Source: Carposina sasakii
Lineage: Eukaryota > Arthropoda > Insecta > Lepidoptera > Carposinidae
Reading direction: 5' to 3'
NCBI GenBank assembly: GCA_014607495.2
Contig: CP053160.1
Span: 13,640,001 to 13,704,000 of the forward strand
DNA: 64,000 nucleotides
Made by a program: the position numbers and the translations under genes. Positions 1-14,100 of the stretch are shown here, piece after piece. Under the pieces are notes generated by a model. The model did not search any database and had not been told where the DNA came from. It saw only the letters and a program-made list of their open reading frames with translations. Every line of letters starts with the position of its first letter. Position 1 is the stretch's first letter.

Positions 1-1487
1 TTTTTTATTATTTACAACCCATACACTGTATTCCAATGAAGTGTTAGTTATAAGTATTTGAAATATCATATTAAGGTCTTCCCTAAAGGTTTACGAATTC
101 TCTGAATCCTAAAAGTTACTTGAATATTTATGACCTTGACACGAGTGTTTCGTTCCCAAAATAATGAGTTTCATTTTTTGTATCTAAATAAAAATATCTC
201 AATGTCGTGTACTGTTTTCTCTCTCATAATTATTTTTACCCGGCTTTAAGAGTGGGGTTCTCAATGGGACTGAATGTTTTTAAATGTCAGTGAGCGCTCA
301 TGTTTTTATTCGTTTGGGAGACTAAAAATTTATGAAATGATAAAAATGGCGGATAAAAGAAATAGGTATATAAATAAAAAAAATAAGTTATAATTTTTAG
401 AAATGACTTTAATTTCCTTTAACTGGAAATAATTACAGACTTTAAAAACCTTATACTAAAACTTATTTACAATTGTCAATTACTTTAATTACATTTACTT
501 ACTCATTATTATTATACATAAAATTAATTATTTTTTCTAATACTTTCCATACACAGTTCATGAAATTCTTACCTAACTGTTTTTACAACCTATATCACAT
601 TTCATTTTATAATAACTATTTTAATATTATAAATACTTATTTATGTAGTACGTTGTAATACGAACCATTTGTAATAAACACGGCAAGCAAAAAGAAAAAA
701 TATCTTCACTTGAGAGTGGTTAAGTAAATCGTATGGCAGCACACATTTTTAATAATAGATACACCGCTCTATAATTTTTTCTCTTTCTTTGACATTTGAA
801 AATGCCCAATGAATAAATTTTTTTATAGTATTTTTTATAGTATGGTTGAGTTTGATTTAACTTTCAACATTTGACATCGATCATAATCATAAATCATAAA
901 GAATCTGCCAACTTATTCTCGGAATCTCTAGTTATAATTTTATTATCCAAAAGTAAAAGGGTACCTTTATTTATTCAGCTTATGATAAACCGCGTTTATT
1001 AATAAAGGTTTATTTTGTGGATTCCCATGTTTTTTTCTTATTGATTGTATGTAATATATGTAACAAAATTACTTGTTGTGATTTCTATATGTAAAAATGT
1101 GCATGAGTATTTTCAGATAAAGTATACTTTACAAACCAGGTTACATTATTTTTTATTCTTAAATCTGTATTGTCAAGCATTTTTTATTTACATTTAGATA
1201 TGTTATTTAATGAGAAATCAGGCTATGATATTAGAAAATAAATTATAAACAGATGATCTGACCCTGAGCTACTATGTACAAAAACATTAGAAAATTGATC
1301 TAAATAAATTAGTTAATGCAAAGAAGCAATAAACTTTTAAATCGATTTTCACAAAACTGTAGGTGACTCATACGAATCGACACGTTCAACAAATCTACCA
1401 TTCGACCAAAATGTGTTTTAGGCACTTTCGCCAAAATTCAGTCTTTATCTATTATAATATTCTATTACATATGAACAAGTTTACAAA
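1..1487. other. Non-coding flank, nothing recognised
   Basis: AT-rich sequence downstream of the gene. The one short plus-strand frame (473-658) has biased hydrophobic composition, as expected of random AT-rich DNA. I see no repeat with clear ends. Confidence 0.5.
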
Positions 1488-1493
1488 TTTATT
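1488..1493 (-). terminator. Candidate poly(A) signal AATAAA
   Basis: TTTATT on the plus strand gives AATAAA on the minus strand about 62 bases after the stop. Such hexamers are frequent in AT-rich DNA, so this is weak evidence for the transcript end. Confidence 0.25.
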
Positions 1494-1510
1494 TACCGCA
1501 ATGATTTGGA

Positions 1511-1520
1511 GATACTCACT
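1511..1520 (-). other. Candidate 5' splice site just after the last stop
   Basis: The minus strand reads CA/GTGAGTATC with GT at 1519-1518, a strong donor match, only 2 bases beyond the UAG and about 35 bases beyond the UGA. It suggests a 3' UTR intron or an alternative 3' exon outside the window. It competes with the poly(A) signal candidate at 1488-1493. Confidence 0.35.
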
Positions 1521-1521
1521 G

Positions 1522-1554
1522 CTACACGGTTGTCTCTAAAAGATCTGGGGAGGG
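1522..1554 (-). other. Possible stop-codon readthrough extension ending in a PDZ ligand
   Basis: After the UGA at 1557-1555 the next base is C, a context known to be leaky in insects. The frame stays open for ten codons, PSPDLLETTV, then UAG at 1524-1522. ETTV fits the class I PDZ-binding consensus (acidic-S/T-x-V at the C-terminus). The reading is direct; use in the cell is inference. Confidence 0.35.
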
Positions 1555-2107
1555 TCAACAAAAGCCGTCCTTAAGGTCCGGATATCCTAGATCAGGCATG
1601 GCTCGTCTTGAGCCTGTACCTCTCGTATTTTCCACGCGCATGCCCCTTCCAGCCCGACCTAAACTAGCGTACCTTGTGTCAGCCAGCTTATCCCTTTGTG
1701 CTACCTCGTCGTAATATCTTGCGTCGTTTAATCCTGCACTATACTTCTGACTTAAGCTGTACTTATCTATTGTAGCATATTTCTGTACTGTGGCATATGG
1801 CCGAGCGGATTCTTCAACTCTTACGCCATTAGTTTTAGCACGGTCGTAGGGTCTCTCTTCTGCAGGCAAAGCACCATCTAGTCGGGCTTTGAATTCCTTG
1901 TCTTTTCTCTTGCGTCTTCGACAAGCACAAATAATCACTGTGAGTGCAAACAGTAGAAAAGCTACTCCAGCAGCGGCTGCCAAATATGGAGGAGGTAGCG
2001 ATATGCGGAACGAGCAATTCGAGTCATCTTCATCGTAGCCTGAAGGGCAATGTGGACTGCCATCACACCAGAGAGCATTTGGAATGCATGCATTCAGTTC
2101 AGGACAG
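1555..2107 (-). CDS. Exon 11: LDLa2, transmembrane helix, tyrosine-rich tail
   Basis: Acceptor TTTTTGTTTATAG, 553 nt to the stop, phase 2 in. It completes LDLa2 (Cys 870, 874, 880, 887, 893 and 904, with WCDGSPHCPSGYDEDD). A helix follows at about 914-935 (LAAAAGVAFLLFALTVIICA) and a stop-transfer cluster RRRKRK. The 121-residue cytosolic tail has nine tyrosines, with spaced YATV, YATI, YSLS and YDEV motifs. YxxV/I fits sorting or SH2-type sites, which is inference. The frame ends in DGFC then UGA at 1555-1557. Confidence 0.95.
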
Positions 2108-5100
2108 CTATAAACAAAAAATGTATCAGCTATTATATTACTATCTATAAAACCTTCTGGTTAGGGAATTAAAATTGCAACTAACAGATTGCAATACGAT
2201 TGTATTTATAAATTGGAATAGATATAATTTGGAATAAACATTAGGAAATAATTATAGTTCTTTCCCAAAGTATACGCAATGGTGGGAGGTTGATAGTAGG
2301 TTAGACATGATTTTATTATGAAAGAGCATAAAAATAAATATATTTTATATCCTGGGTACATTTTTACTTACCTATATCGGCATTCAAGTGTGATAGACGC
2401 AGGTAAGACATTTGTGTCAGGATCATGTTCTATTGTAGGTTTCTTCATGATTTCTATCCATTTTATCGAGTAATCGGCCTGTTCTCGTTGAAGGAAATCG
2501 ATAACATAGCTTCTTGCATGGGGTTTCAAGGATGACTCCAAGGCAGTTTGTGATGTCTTCCATCCTGGCGAGAACAGAATGAACGAATTTGTCCCATCAG
2601 GGCAAACCTCACGAGGCTTTAAAGTATCTCTTGCTTCATAAACAAAAAGCCTGTTTGGACTAGGACAAAATTGCGAGGAAGGTGTCAATTCGTAACCTGG
2701 AATTTTGACATATAAATATCTGCCCAGAACAGGGTTCACTTCATCTCCCCCGGGTTCGATTAGCCACGGTCTGTGAACACAAGCAACTTCTGCTCTAACA
2801 CTTTCCGAGATGACGTTCCTATCTCCAACGATTTCGGGAGCGATTGATGTCTGCCTCTTATCGTACAGTTTGATTTCACCACTACTACCTCTGAGTCTTC
2901 TTTTGCCCCATCCTGATGAACAAACAGTCTCATCCCCAGGACCTGTTGGTATGAATTTATATTCTCCCTCAAAAGCAAAGTCCTCGTAATCTTCAGTAAT
3001 ATTCATCATGGTGACTGTGAAATTTATTTCTATTACTGGGGCGGTCAACGTGTGTATATTGAAAGGATCGGATCGATTAGTGCAAAGGCAATCTCTTTGC
3101 AACGGAACTCCTTCCCACGGGTATTCGGTAATTATGATCTGGGCGATGCCCTCGCCGCCAGCGGACCTTTTCGCAGGCCTATCGCATTTCCATCGCCCCG
3201 TGCGGGAATCCTTGTGTGTGCCGCAATGTTTGTTCCCGAAGTATGTACTCGTAAAGGTCAACTGGACCCTTTCTCCTTGTTTAGCTTCAAACCTGTTAAC
3301 AAGGGATATAATAATTATTCGTAATTAACTTTACGAAAATATAATTAGAATATATTTCCTGCTATATCAAGTTAATGTGTTTCGAATTCCATTTTGTATG
3401 GATATAATAACTCTTACCAAATAAATTTTAAACTATACGTTATTTAGTTATACTCGTAATTTGACACAAAATCTAGCACTTACCTTAGAATGCAGGTAAG
3501 GTTTTGAGCCCCGCCTCGCCCATAGTAAAATATCGCTCTAGGGGCTTGGAATCTTCCAGAATAAGTTTGTGCGGATTTGAACACTCTATCGCACGCCGAT
3601 TGAGAGTCGACCAATGGTTGTCCCTGCTCGCTCACATCCACGAACTCGTAGCGAAGTAGAAAAGAGACAGGATATAATGCAGATCCCTGACGCAGTTCCT
3701 GTGGGCAAACAACGATTTAGTATATAAGGTTGTGGGCAGACAGATAGTTAATATTGGTGTGAATAGGTATCGTCGTCGTCAGCCTGTTGCAGTCCATTGC
3801 TGGACGTAGGCCTCCTCTAGAGCACGCCACAGGGCTACTGCCATGGGGGGTGCCGCGTGGTGTCCTCAGAGTAGAATTAGTACCACCCCATGCCTGCCCG
3901 TCGGTATCGTATGAGACGATTAAGGGTGTGAATATAAATGTTAAAAAAATATTGACTGTTATAATTATAAGAAATAAAACTTATTTATTACATATGTAAA
4001 GATATATTACAATATTAGGTGAAATAATTAAATCATTATATGTGGCAGCAATGTCCTAAGCTTTTTTAATAAATTACGTAGAGGAACAACGTAAATAAAC
4101 CTGAAACGTTTTTCTCCAAAGTCAACCTATCCGTTGTAAAACTTCAAATATTTAGTTACGACAAGTTAGCTCGACGCTGTTGAATTAATATTGAATAATA
4201 AGTCAGCCCCAATACTAACAAGTTGCACAACCAGGTTTTCTGTGTTAAGGGGTTCACGAAGATGAGTCATTGGGTTTTGTGAACAAAGGTTTTAAAGCCT
4301 TGTACCCAAATGAGATAATTTTCGTAATACTTTTCATATTACATTAAACTGAACATGCTGAAGTCAGTAACACCCATTGAATGCAGAGTAGATGATATCT
4401 GTTGTTTAGGAAAATTGTGTTAAACTATCTCTTGTTCTTTATAATAAATGCTTTCGTCATAAATAAAATGTTTAAAACGTTATTCCTAGAAGAAAAATCT
4501 GTATTCCCGCAATGAAGTAACATGTGATTGCTATTCTGCTTAACGCATATCAAACTTAATCAAAACATGCAGCGAGATAGATTTAAAAACACTGCAAGTG
4601 AATACTAATTACAACATTCATTCAATACGCTTGGTAAAATGCAGATAATTTATATGCAATTAAAATATCTCACGTGAGTTCTAAAAGAGACTTATATAAA
4701 GTTATGCGACACCTTAATCAGAAAGTTATCTAATAAAGCATTCATAGGGCGTCCAAATGCACATAGTTGGAGAACTAGGTCCCCTGGAAGCATAACTTTG
4801 AGACCTCGCTTCAGTATGCTTCAGTCTATAGCCGTGACACACTGGCTCCACGGATGTTGATATCGAAAATTTTCAATATGGAATTGAAGCCGTCCGATTT
4901 TGTATGTCACTGCAAAAGATCGCAATCATGCTTTTCTTAATAAATTATATAGGCTCGATATAGCAAGAGACGAGTTGGGACTAGGACTTCAAAGAATGCC
5001 TCGGAATTCCTCTATTGAATGTTATTGTTCACAGAAGAAGATGCCACTAGTAATTGATATAGTGACACTCGTCTCATATGACGATGAACTTAGATTACTA

Positions 5101-8100
5101 CTCCTATAAATTGCACCAAACCGAAATAGATCTGTGCCCGCACTAAAAGAGGAATGAAGAGCTTGCCAACATTTTATCGATTTGAATATCTGAAACTGGT
5201 GAACTAAAGATTATACGGCTTTATTTATGTCGTCGCCGCCAGTGAGATAAGGTAAATCTGGATGCCAAAACTTGCGGTTCAAAGTCAATGTCATTAAAGT
5301 AACATTCTCTTTTTTCTCTATCAGTACTCATTTACCAAAAGGGTATTCTATTTAATTTGAAAGATTTACGTGGTCTTATTATACCTTGAGTATATAACTT
5401 AACAAGAGTCTCAAACAATAATAAGTTTAATAGTTTCTGCAGTAGCTAGCTCAGTAGTTACACAGCTGCATAAGGTAACACAGGTGCAACATCTAAAAAT
5501 TTCAGACTAGCGCAAAGTCAATAAATCTCGAAGAGACGGCACGCGAGGTATATTTCCTTCAGCTGTGAACAACAGCAGAAGCAGAGCATTCCATAGCGAG
5601 ACAGAGTGGAGCTTGCACGTGCCGCGTACATTACTCACAGTGGCAAATGCAATGTCGCCGCGCAACTAAGATTTTTTACGCTGAGAGCGTATGGTTTACG
5701 AAATTGCCCAGCGAAATTGGTAGTAGATTTCACTCATGTTTTTCAACTGACTATTTTATTTGAAACTTTAAGTGTGATTTTTAAGAATCACCTCACTATA
5801 GGGAGATAAATACACACATACATAAAGAATAATAAAAATCTATTCCAGAGAATTTATACTTACAGAAGCAACTACCGTGATGTTATTTTAGGATCCGTAA
5901 AAACAGAGCACAGAGTGGAGTGTTATCACCTTTGCTTTTCAAATTAGTCGGTTACTTATATAGTTTTTATTTATTCATAACAAATTGAAGTAAAAATTAA
6001 GTTAACTTTCGAAAAGGTCGGCTAAAATAAAAACGTACGTACATACGTACGTGAATGTGTTTATGTTTATCATCGACATCCAACACTAGGTAGCGAAGGT
6101 GTATTAAAAACTTATCTGATAGAAGCTTTCACTATGGGTGCGCCCACCACCGGGTCCTACACCCTCCACTGACCCTCGGATCTGATAACTCATAACTGCG
6201 AAAACAGGCACTTGCACTAACTACAATCGCCACGGTGGTGGGCGCACCCATAGTGAATGTTCGAACTTCCGAATTGTAACGCCTAATACAATTTCACTGA
6301 TAGAGGCTGTTAAAATTATGTAGGAATATCTAATATCCAAGGCGTTCTGTTCCGGTACAGGAAGGAGCTCACACGTGCCTACTAAATTATTCACTGCGGC
6401 AAATGCAGAGCTGTGCAAGGTGAATTTACCACTGAAGATTTTAGCATCATAAGTGCTCAACACCCTATTCCAAATGCTATCTATGGAATATTGTCTCAGT
6501 TACTCACTCGTGATCGATAGACTCTAGAGAATTTAGGTCGTCTTCCTAAACTCAAGAAATCCTGGTGGCATATTTTTCATTTTAATTTTTTCCCACTTAG
6601 TATTTTATATTTAAAGTGAATGTACACAATTGTTGATAAATGAAATCTTTAATTCTTAATTCTTTAGAGGCATTACAATGGTTTTCTGCTTTAGATCAAA
6701 TAAGTCCATTGTTTTTCCAATTTTTACTTAACTATTCAAGCAGCTTGATTAATTTGATAACTGATTATGTGAAAATGTCACTAGCCCATACTTCAGTCCT
6801 CTTCAGTCACATGATTATGGAAAATATTTATCAGTAGAGAATACCTTGAATATTTATACCATTGCAAAACAGAGTAGGAATACGTCTCTTGCATTATTCA
6901 CCGGGAGAAATGCAGCCGCTTGACTTATCCGCACTGAGAACATAGTGTTTCGAAAATTCAGACTGGCGTGCTTTACGTAATTGTTAATGATTAATAATGG
7001 TTAGGCATAGAGTGCTTCAATTTAGGTATCCACAAACTACTATACTAAGTTTTATAACACGTATTTATTTATTTATCAACATTAAATATTTACAAAAAGG
7101 TTGAAATTTCTATAACTAACTTAAAAACTACTTAGGGCTATCGTGTATATGGTAGATCGGTAGACCAGTTCCGGTTTCACAGGTTGGTCAACCGATCTCC
7201 GTTATCAGGTAGCGTGCCCAAAATGCTGGCTGCGTTGCCGCGCTGGATTGCTATACTTATTCTTTGGCCTAAGTAGCAGCCAGCATTTTGGTCACGTGTG
7301 GACTCCACGAGCCGCCCGGCCAGGTCGTTGTAGAATTGGAGCGCTTCTGGTCCCCAAGGGCCTAGCGTCTCCACGCCAAACGGCGCAAATAAGTAGTCCC
7401 TTTCGCGGCTAGAATATTTACGCCGTTTGAGGGATTCCGCAGCTTCGGCAGCGCCGCCTGCTTTTTGCGATGTTTCAGGAAGGTGGGACGGCGCCAGTGT
7501 ATCTACGCATGTAGCGTCCCACACAAAGAGGCCGTCCCATCTTGTCATGCCGTCGGGCCTTTTTCCACCATCGCGCGTTAGGCCGTTTGGCTCTAGCAGT
7601 GCGGCTATATTCGCGATTAGTAAGGCCCAACGGATGACATCATTAATTGCGCTATGGCGCGCTATGCGGCCGGCGCTTCTACAGCAGGATAGCCCATGGT
7701 GACCGAGGCGCTCCACCATTTCACCACAGGCGCATCGGTGAGGCATAGTGGTGTTCAAGACGGCTAAAAAAATAGCACGCTAGGGATTATAAACTAGAAT
7801 TTTCTAACGTGCTATATTTTATACTATGTTAAAACGAGCAATTAAACATGCACGTAGGCGGCCGGAGCAGTGGCAGTCGCGTTAAATCTAGCAGCACGCT
7901 AGCCGCAGCGCGAGACTAATAAATAGCAATCTAACGCCATAGCTCCGCCCACACGCATGCCCCACTCTCGCTGCAGCGTTACAGCGCGACGACCAAGTGC
8001 TACGTTATTTATCTTTATTTATTTATTTATTTAGCTAGTTGCCGCGCAGCACTTGCCGCGCGTGGTTTGTTATTTATAGCACTACAGTGTGTACCTGCAT

Positions 8101-11100
8101 AGCACGCGATTTTCGCTATTGAAAAATAACGTGCTATATAAGACGCTAGTTGTTATATTAACCACCTTTAGTGAGGCACTATACGTTTTATTAATTCACT
8201 ATGGGTGCGACCGGGCCCTACACCCTCCACTGACCCTCGGATCTGATAACTCATAATTGCGACAACAGGCACTTGCACTAACTACAATCGCCATGAGAAA
8301 CCAGACCCGAGCACCCATAGTGAATGTTTGAACTTCCGAATTGTAACGCCTAATACAATTTCATTTATAAAACAGTTTTAATAATTACAATATGAAATTA
8401 TCATCAAAATAAGTAATTCTATCTGTAGAATAAAAAAGTTTGATTCTTTTATTATTCTGTCTGAATTACATATTTCTACATTTGACTCGATTAAATTTTA
8501 TATTTTCTTATTTACCTATTCACACTCCGAGGACGATTATAAAGAAGAATATACATGGGTCTTTATTTACAAAAATCTTATTATTCCGTTATTCGGTAGA
8601 AAATTGGAAGCAAATTCCCCTGGTATAGCAATAGGAAAGGGTAAACTAGAAATTAAATAAGCTCACGATCCGGCTCTAATCTCTTGGGATCGAAATGTCA
8701 TAAATTGCTACCAGTGAAGATAACGCTACGCCATATTTCGTTATATCAATCATAATTGCGATTTTGAGCTCGGACTCAATGCTTTATGGTTGACTATGAT
8801 GTTAAGGTTTTTTTGTTATCAGGAAAGGAATTAATAAGGAAAAAGTTCGTGAACTTGACAAATATGTGCCATTTGTTTTATGCAACAACATTAGAATTTC
8901 AGTTCTGGAGAAATTACATCTTCTCCTTCTGCCTATTGCGGTCCACTGCTGGACGTAGGCCTCCCCCAGGGCACGCCACAAGGCTACTGCCACAGGGGGG
9001 TTTTGCCCATAGTCACCACGCTGGGTAGGCGGGTTGGTGATAATTTTCGCCGCAGTGCAATTTTCGGACTATGTTGTCAGTACGGGAGGCGCTGCTGCCC
9101 ATCTCCCAGAAACCCTTAATCGCCTCGTACGATAGACACAGGCAGAGGTGGTACAAACTCTACTCTACCGGCACCACGCATAGAGACTTAAATACATACA
9201 CTCGGAAAACATAACTCTACTTCTGGCGCAATAAAGAATGGCTCTTACTTACATAATAAATGGAATATCTGTCAAATTAAACTGTGAATAGCTTAAACCT
9301 AGTATAAAGCTCTTAATTAGTATGGCCCTTAGGGACTACTACATAATGTCATAGATATTTCATACATTTTGCTGTCAAATGTAACGGGTGTATTACACAC
9401 GATTTATTAAATAGTAGCACCACATATATAGATATATACAGGATGTTTTTTCGTTGCCACCCTTAACGAAGGGCACGTACTCTATAGATCAAATAAATTA
9501 TGTTTATGCAAAAAAAAATGCTGGGAAACGATCTTTTTTTTTTTAATAATAATTTAGTTACTTAATCGGGCGATATTTATCGTGTCCAGTGTTTATGCTG
9601 TGTTTTCGTGAACGTTGACGACTAAAAATCATCCTGTATAGATAACTAAATAGGTATGGTATCTATTATTATTTACAGCTACCTAATGGTCAGCCGACCT
9701 CCCATAGGTACGCCATAGCCCTAAGTAGTTTTAAGTTAGATATACCTATGGATATTCTAATTTTTTTTATGATCTGATGAATAAATAAATTCCATTTACA
9801 GCTGAGCTATTTTTTTTTTAGCTTACCTATTATAGTCAGAGCAATATTGTACTAAGTAATTCGCAACTACCTTAAAATAATAAAACAACTTTGTACTACC
9901 AAGTGAATAATATTTTATACATTTACTACCAACACAGCTGCACCCAAACTACTAGGTATGCTTTATGTCACTGTTACTCTGAATTCTGGAACATACGTCG
10001 AAATGGAGTTTAAATATTAATTGTGCAGTGCAATTAGACTGTGACTGTGTGACGTATGCCGTTGGCCTTATTTTGTAACGTATTTCAGTTTTGCTTTCAA
10101 AGTTAGGAAGATTAAGAAGAGTTATACAGGGTGTTTGTGACAGCCAGGCAAATATTGATACCATGAGTTCAGACCATGATTCTGATGCGGAAAACACTGA
10201 AAATTTTCGCAGGAAAATTCAAAAATTTTCCGACATTTTTTTTACATTTTCAGGATTTTTTTTTTTTGTTTAATTAGGCCTTAGATAATGAGATAAAAAT
10301 AAAATTTTAACCAAAATAAGGTTTAAAAAAAGTTGCCTTGGAATGAAAAAATGGAAAGTCACAAGTGATCCAAAAAACAGTAATGTGTCACACAATAGCC
10401 AATAAGCTTATTTAATTTGTCACAGGATCGCCCGATACAATACGCGCGGAGAGCAAAGATCACCGAAAATCAAATCATAAACACATTTCCTGCGAGTAAT
10501 AACACTGTCGTCTAACTCAACACAATGGTACTTATTCAGTATTTCAGTATATGCCTGGCTGTCACCCACACCCTGTATAAGTTGTAGAGAAAGGTATGCT
10601 TCGATGGTTTGGTCATTTGGAGAAGATGGATGGAAGGCTATTAACGAAAGAGATATACATATATGGTAGAAGTGAATGGCAATGCTGGGAGAGGTCGCCC
10701 TGGACAATCTACAAAGACAAAATTGGGGATGTGTTAAGGAAAGGGTTAGTCAAAAGCACCCGAAACCGGCAAGCATGTATGAAGAACTTAATTAATGTGG
10801 ACGAGGCAAAAGATGTATGTTTGAAACGTACTAAATGGAGATCTGAAGTCTCTGACTACCTCTATGGGAGATAGGTGTGAGGTTAGGTATTTCAAGTTAG
10901 TCTAGAAGTGTATATTTCTTTGGCACACTATAAAGCCTAAACGGGATGTACCATTTGAGTTTGAGAGATTATTATTTTTGTCTTAGTTGTGACAGTGCAA
11001 AGAATATACTTACTCTCTAACTGACAGTGACACTGGATCAATTTTTATGCAGTTCTTTTATAACAAGCACGCGCACGCGCTTCTGATATGATCATGATAA

Positions 11101-14100
11101 TCACTATGAAAAAGACGACGTGTAGTTTATTACCTTAATTCAAGATTAAGTCTACCCACTGGGCTTAATGTATGTTTGCTAATAACTGTTCTGTGGCCTC
11201 TGAATGAAGTAACCCGAGTAAACAATGCCAGGTATTTTGGGTCATGGCACGGACGCGTAGGTGTGGTATTGACGAGATTGAGCGTGTATTGTATGATGTG
11301 GTCGAAGGATAAGGGTGTACTTCCATAAATACTTTTCATGATATACCTAAGCCCTTCAAACTGTATACGGAGGAAAGTAATTCGTTTACTTTCTTTTAAT
11401 ATGAAAATAGGTCAGGTCAGGAATCTATATTTATCCGACTAGTTTAATATTAATCATCATTATGTTTATTTTGGCCATTAAGTCCACTGTTGAACATTGG
11501 GCTTCCATATAACTAGAACTTTGGTTTTCCATTCTTTATGTTTTTTTATTATTTGATTGCATCTTAGTACCTACCTACAGTTCTAAACATACATAGGTAT
11601 TATAATATAAACGAAGCAGCTAAAATACAACCTGCATCATATTTACCTGAATTATAATTACAAAAGAGCATTACAATTCCACAGTTTAATCACTCACTTT
11701 ACTTTTACGTTTTATTCAAGAAAAAGAATCTTTAACAAAGAAAAAACCACCTTTTAAAAAAGCCTTTGGAAAGCTAAGATGCATCCGTTTCGAGCTAGAA
11801 AGTATGGGTTTTACTTGTACTATTTTTATTGTTGGTTTAAAAATAAGTGGCAAGAAAAACTTGGAAAAGGCTAATGGATAAAGGTTTTCGTAGTTAAATG
11901 AAGAGCCACTGCTATTCATTTTGTGACTGGGTTCTTATCTCTGTTAGTGACCTTTTAGACAGTGGTACTGGGTTTCAATATACAGGATGTTTTTTTGTGG
12001 CCACCATTAACAAAGGGTACATACTCTATACATCAAATAAAGTAACTTTATGGCAAAAAAAATGCTGGGAATTTTTTTTAAAATTAATTTTTTAAATTAC
12101 TTGATCGGGAGAAATTTATAGTGTCTAGTGTTTCTGTTAGTTTTTTTTATACACAGATATTAATTATTTCTCGTGAAAAAATCTTGCTACGCGCGTCTTT
12201 GTGCATTTATGCAGAAAAACGCAGTCTATTTACTCAACTTTGGACCCTAATATTTTGGAAACCAAACACTTCCCAGGTATGCTTCCATGGAGAAAAATGA
12301 TCGTGATGATGAGGAGATTCCGTAGTTTTCGGGAACGTTGACGACCAAAAATCATCCTGTATATAATCAAGATATCATTTGCAATGTTATGATTGAGAGT
12401 CTGGCGACATATTTGTGAGTATGACACAATTCACACAGTAATTGATGGGTTTTTTTCATTGATAATTCTAAATCAAGAGAATGCAAAATATATAAAGTGA
12501 TGCCAATTTCCAGACATTTGCTTTCTCATGATCTATTTAACATGTTCAGTATTCCACTAAACATGAATAACTTATTATTCATTACGAGTAGGCATCGGCT
12601 TAATTATGCAAATCAGTACCATGCTGCTATGCTCTCGCGAATTTAAATCGAAGACTGGTCTCATTAGCCACATGAGAACCGAGCAATACACCGTCTTAAC
12701 TCTACAATCAATATACCTATACAAGGTGCTCTTAAATAATTTAACCTCGTTTTAATACGAGGTATGTTGCAAGGAGTGTTTGAAACATTATCTAAGTTTG
12801 TAAAATCTTAAGTCATAATTAAAGACATTCATCATGGCTAAGTTATAATGAAAATTTAACTTAAAAAAAAAAAAAAATATTTCGCAGAAAATAAGGTATA
12901 GATGATGTTACAGAGTAGAGAAGTTGAGTTTGTCTCACGACATGATGATCATAACATCACTTAAGGCACAGCAAAAGTTTCATTTTTCTTATATTTATCT
13001 AATACTGTTTTTTTTAATAGAAAAATCTCAGAGATACAAACTTACCTGCAAAATAGTGAGTGCTGAGCCAGTAGTGATGTAGCTTTCCGAAGGCGCACAC
13101 GGTCTGGTGGCGCGAGTGGCATTTGACAGCAAGGCGTGGTCGCACAGCCGAGGCGATTCCTCACGGCAGAACGAACCAAGAAGCGATTTCTTGTCTGTCA
13201 TGTCCAGCTGTGACAAACGAGATTCTTGAAGTTTTAATAAAAACATGGTATTACTTTCTATACATTGCCTTTTTACAAGAAAAATGACAATCTCATAAAG
13301 TTGTGGTTTATAAAATAACCCGTTGTTCTTGCAAAGAGACGATATGTTTTAAACCTTTCAATTCGTATTCGAATTTTAGTCGTGTTGATAAATTAATGTC
13401 TTTTCTTAGTATTTACTATGATTTTTTATCAGAAAGTGAAAACACTTAAATTTATTAATAGTATAAATAATTATTTTCAGCATCAATGTTAAACCTATAT
13501 TCTTTAAAACTCAATTAAAATAATACAACATATTTCCACCAATCTTTTAAATGCATACAAAGTACTAAATAAAATCCTGGGACAGAATATAACATTTTCA
13601 GTAGTCTTTGAAAAATACGTTTCAATTTAACTAAGCGAAATACTTTACATTAACTTATTTATGCGTTTCCAATGAATAGTTTATTCTGATCAGGCTCTAC
13701 GTTTACGGTCGAACACAAGAGAATAAAAACTTTTCTGATTAAAGTGCCAACAAAAAGGCGGTTAAGCGTGAAGAGTCAGAGGTCTAGGGTTCCGTTCGGA
13801 GGTCATTAATTAAGTATAGCGTGGGCGGGTGTGCTCTTTTAGTGAGAATAGAATATTTTTGTCCACTCATTAAAGGGTTCGTTAAAGCTATAAAATTGCG
13901 GTACAATGACTACAAGTTTTTTATTAATTCAATATTTACAGATAAAGCTAATTTATGTGAAGAAATGCTATTCTGACACATAGTATCCCTGTACCTACAT
14001 AATCTACTTAGATTATACTAATAAGGTATAACAAAATGATTACATAATTTATCAATTGCATTTTTATTTCCATTTGTAATTCAAATCTAATTTTACTACA

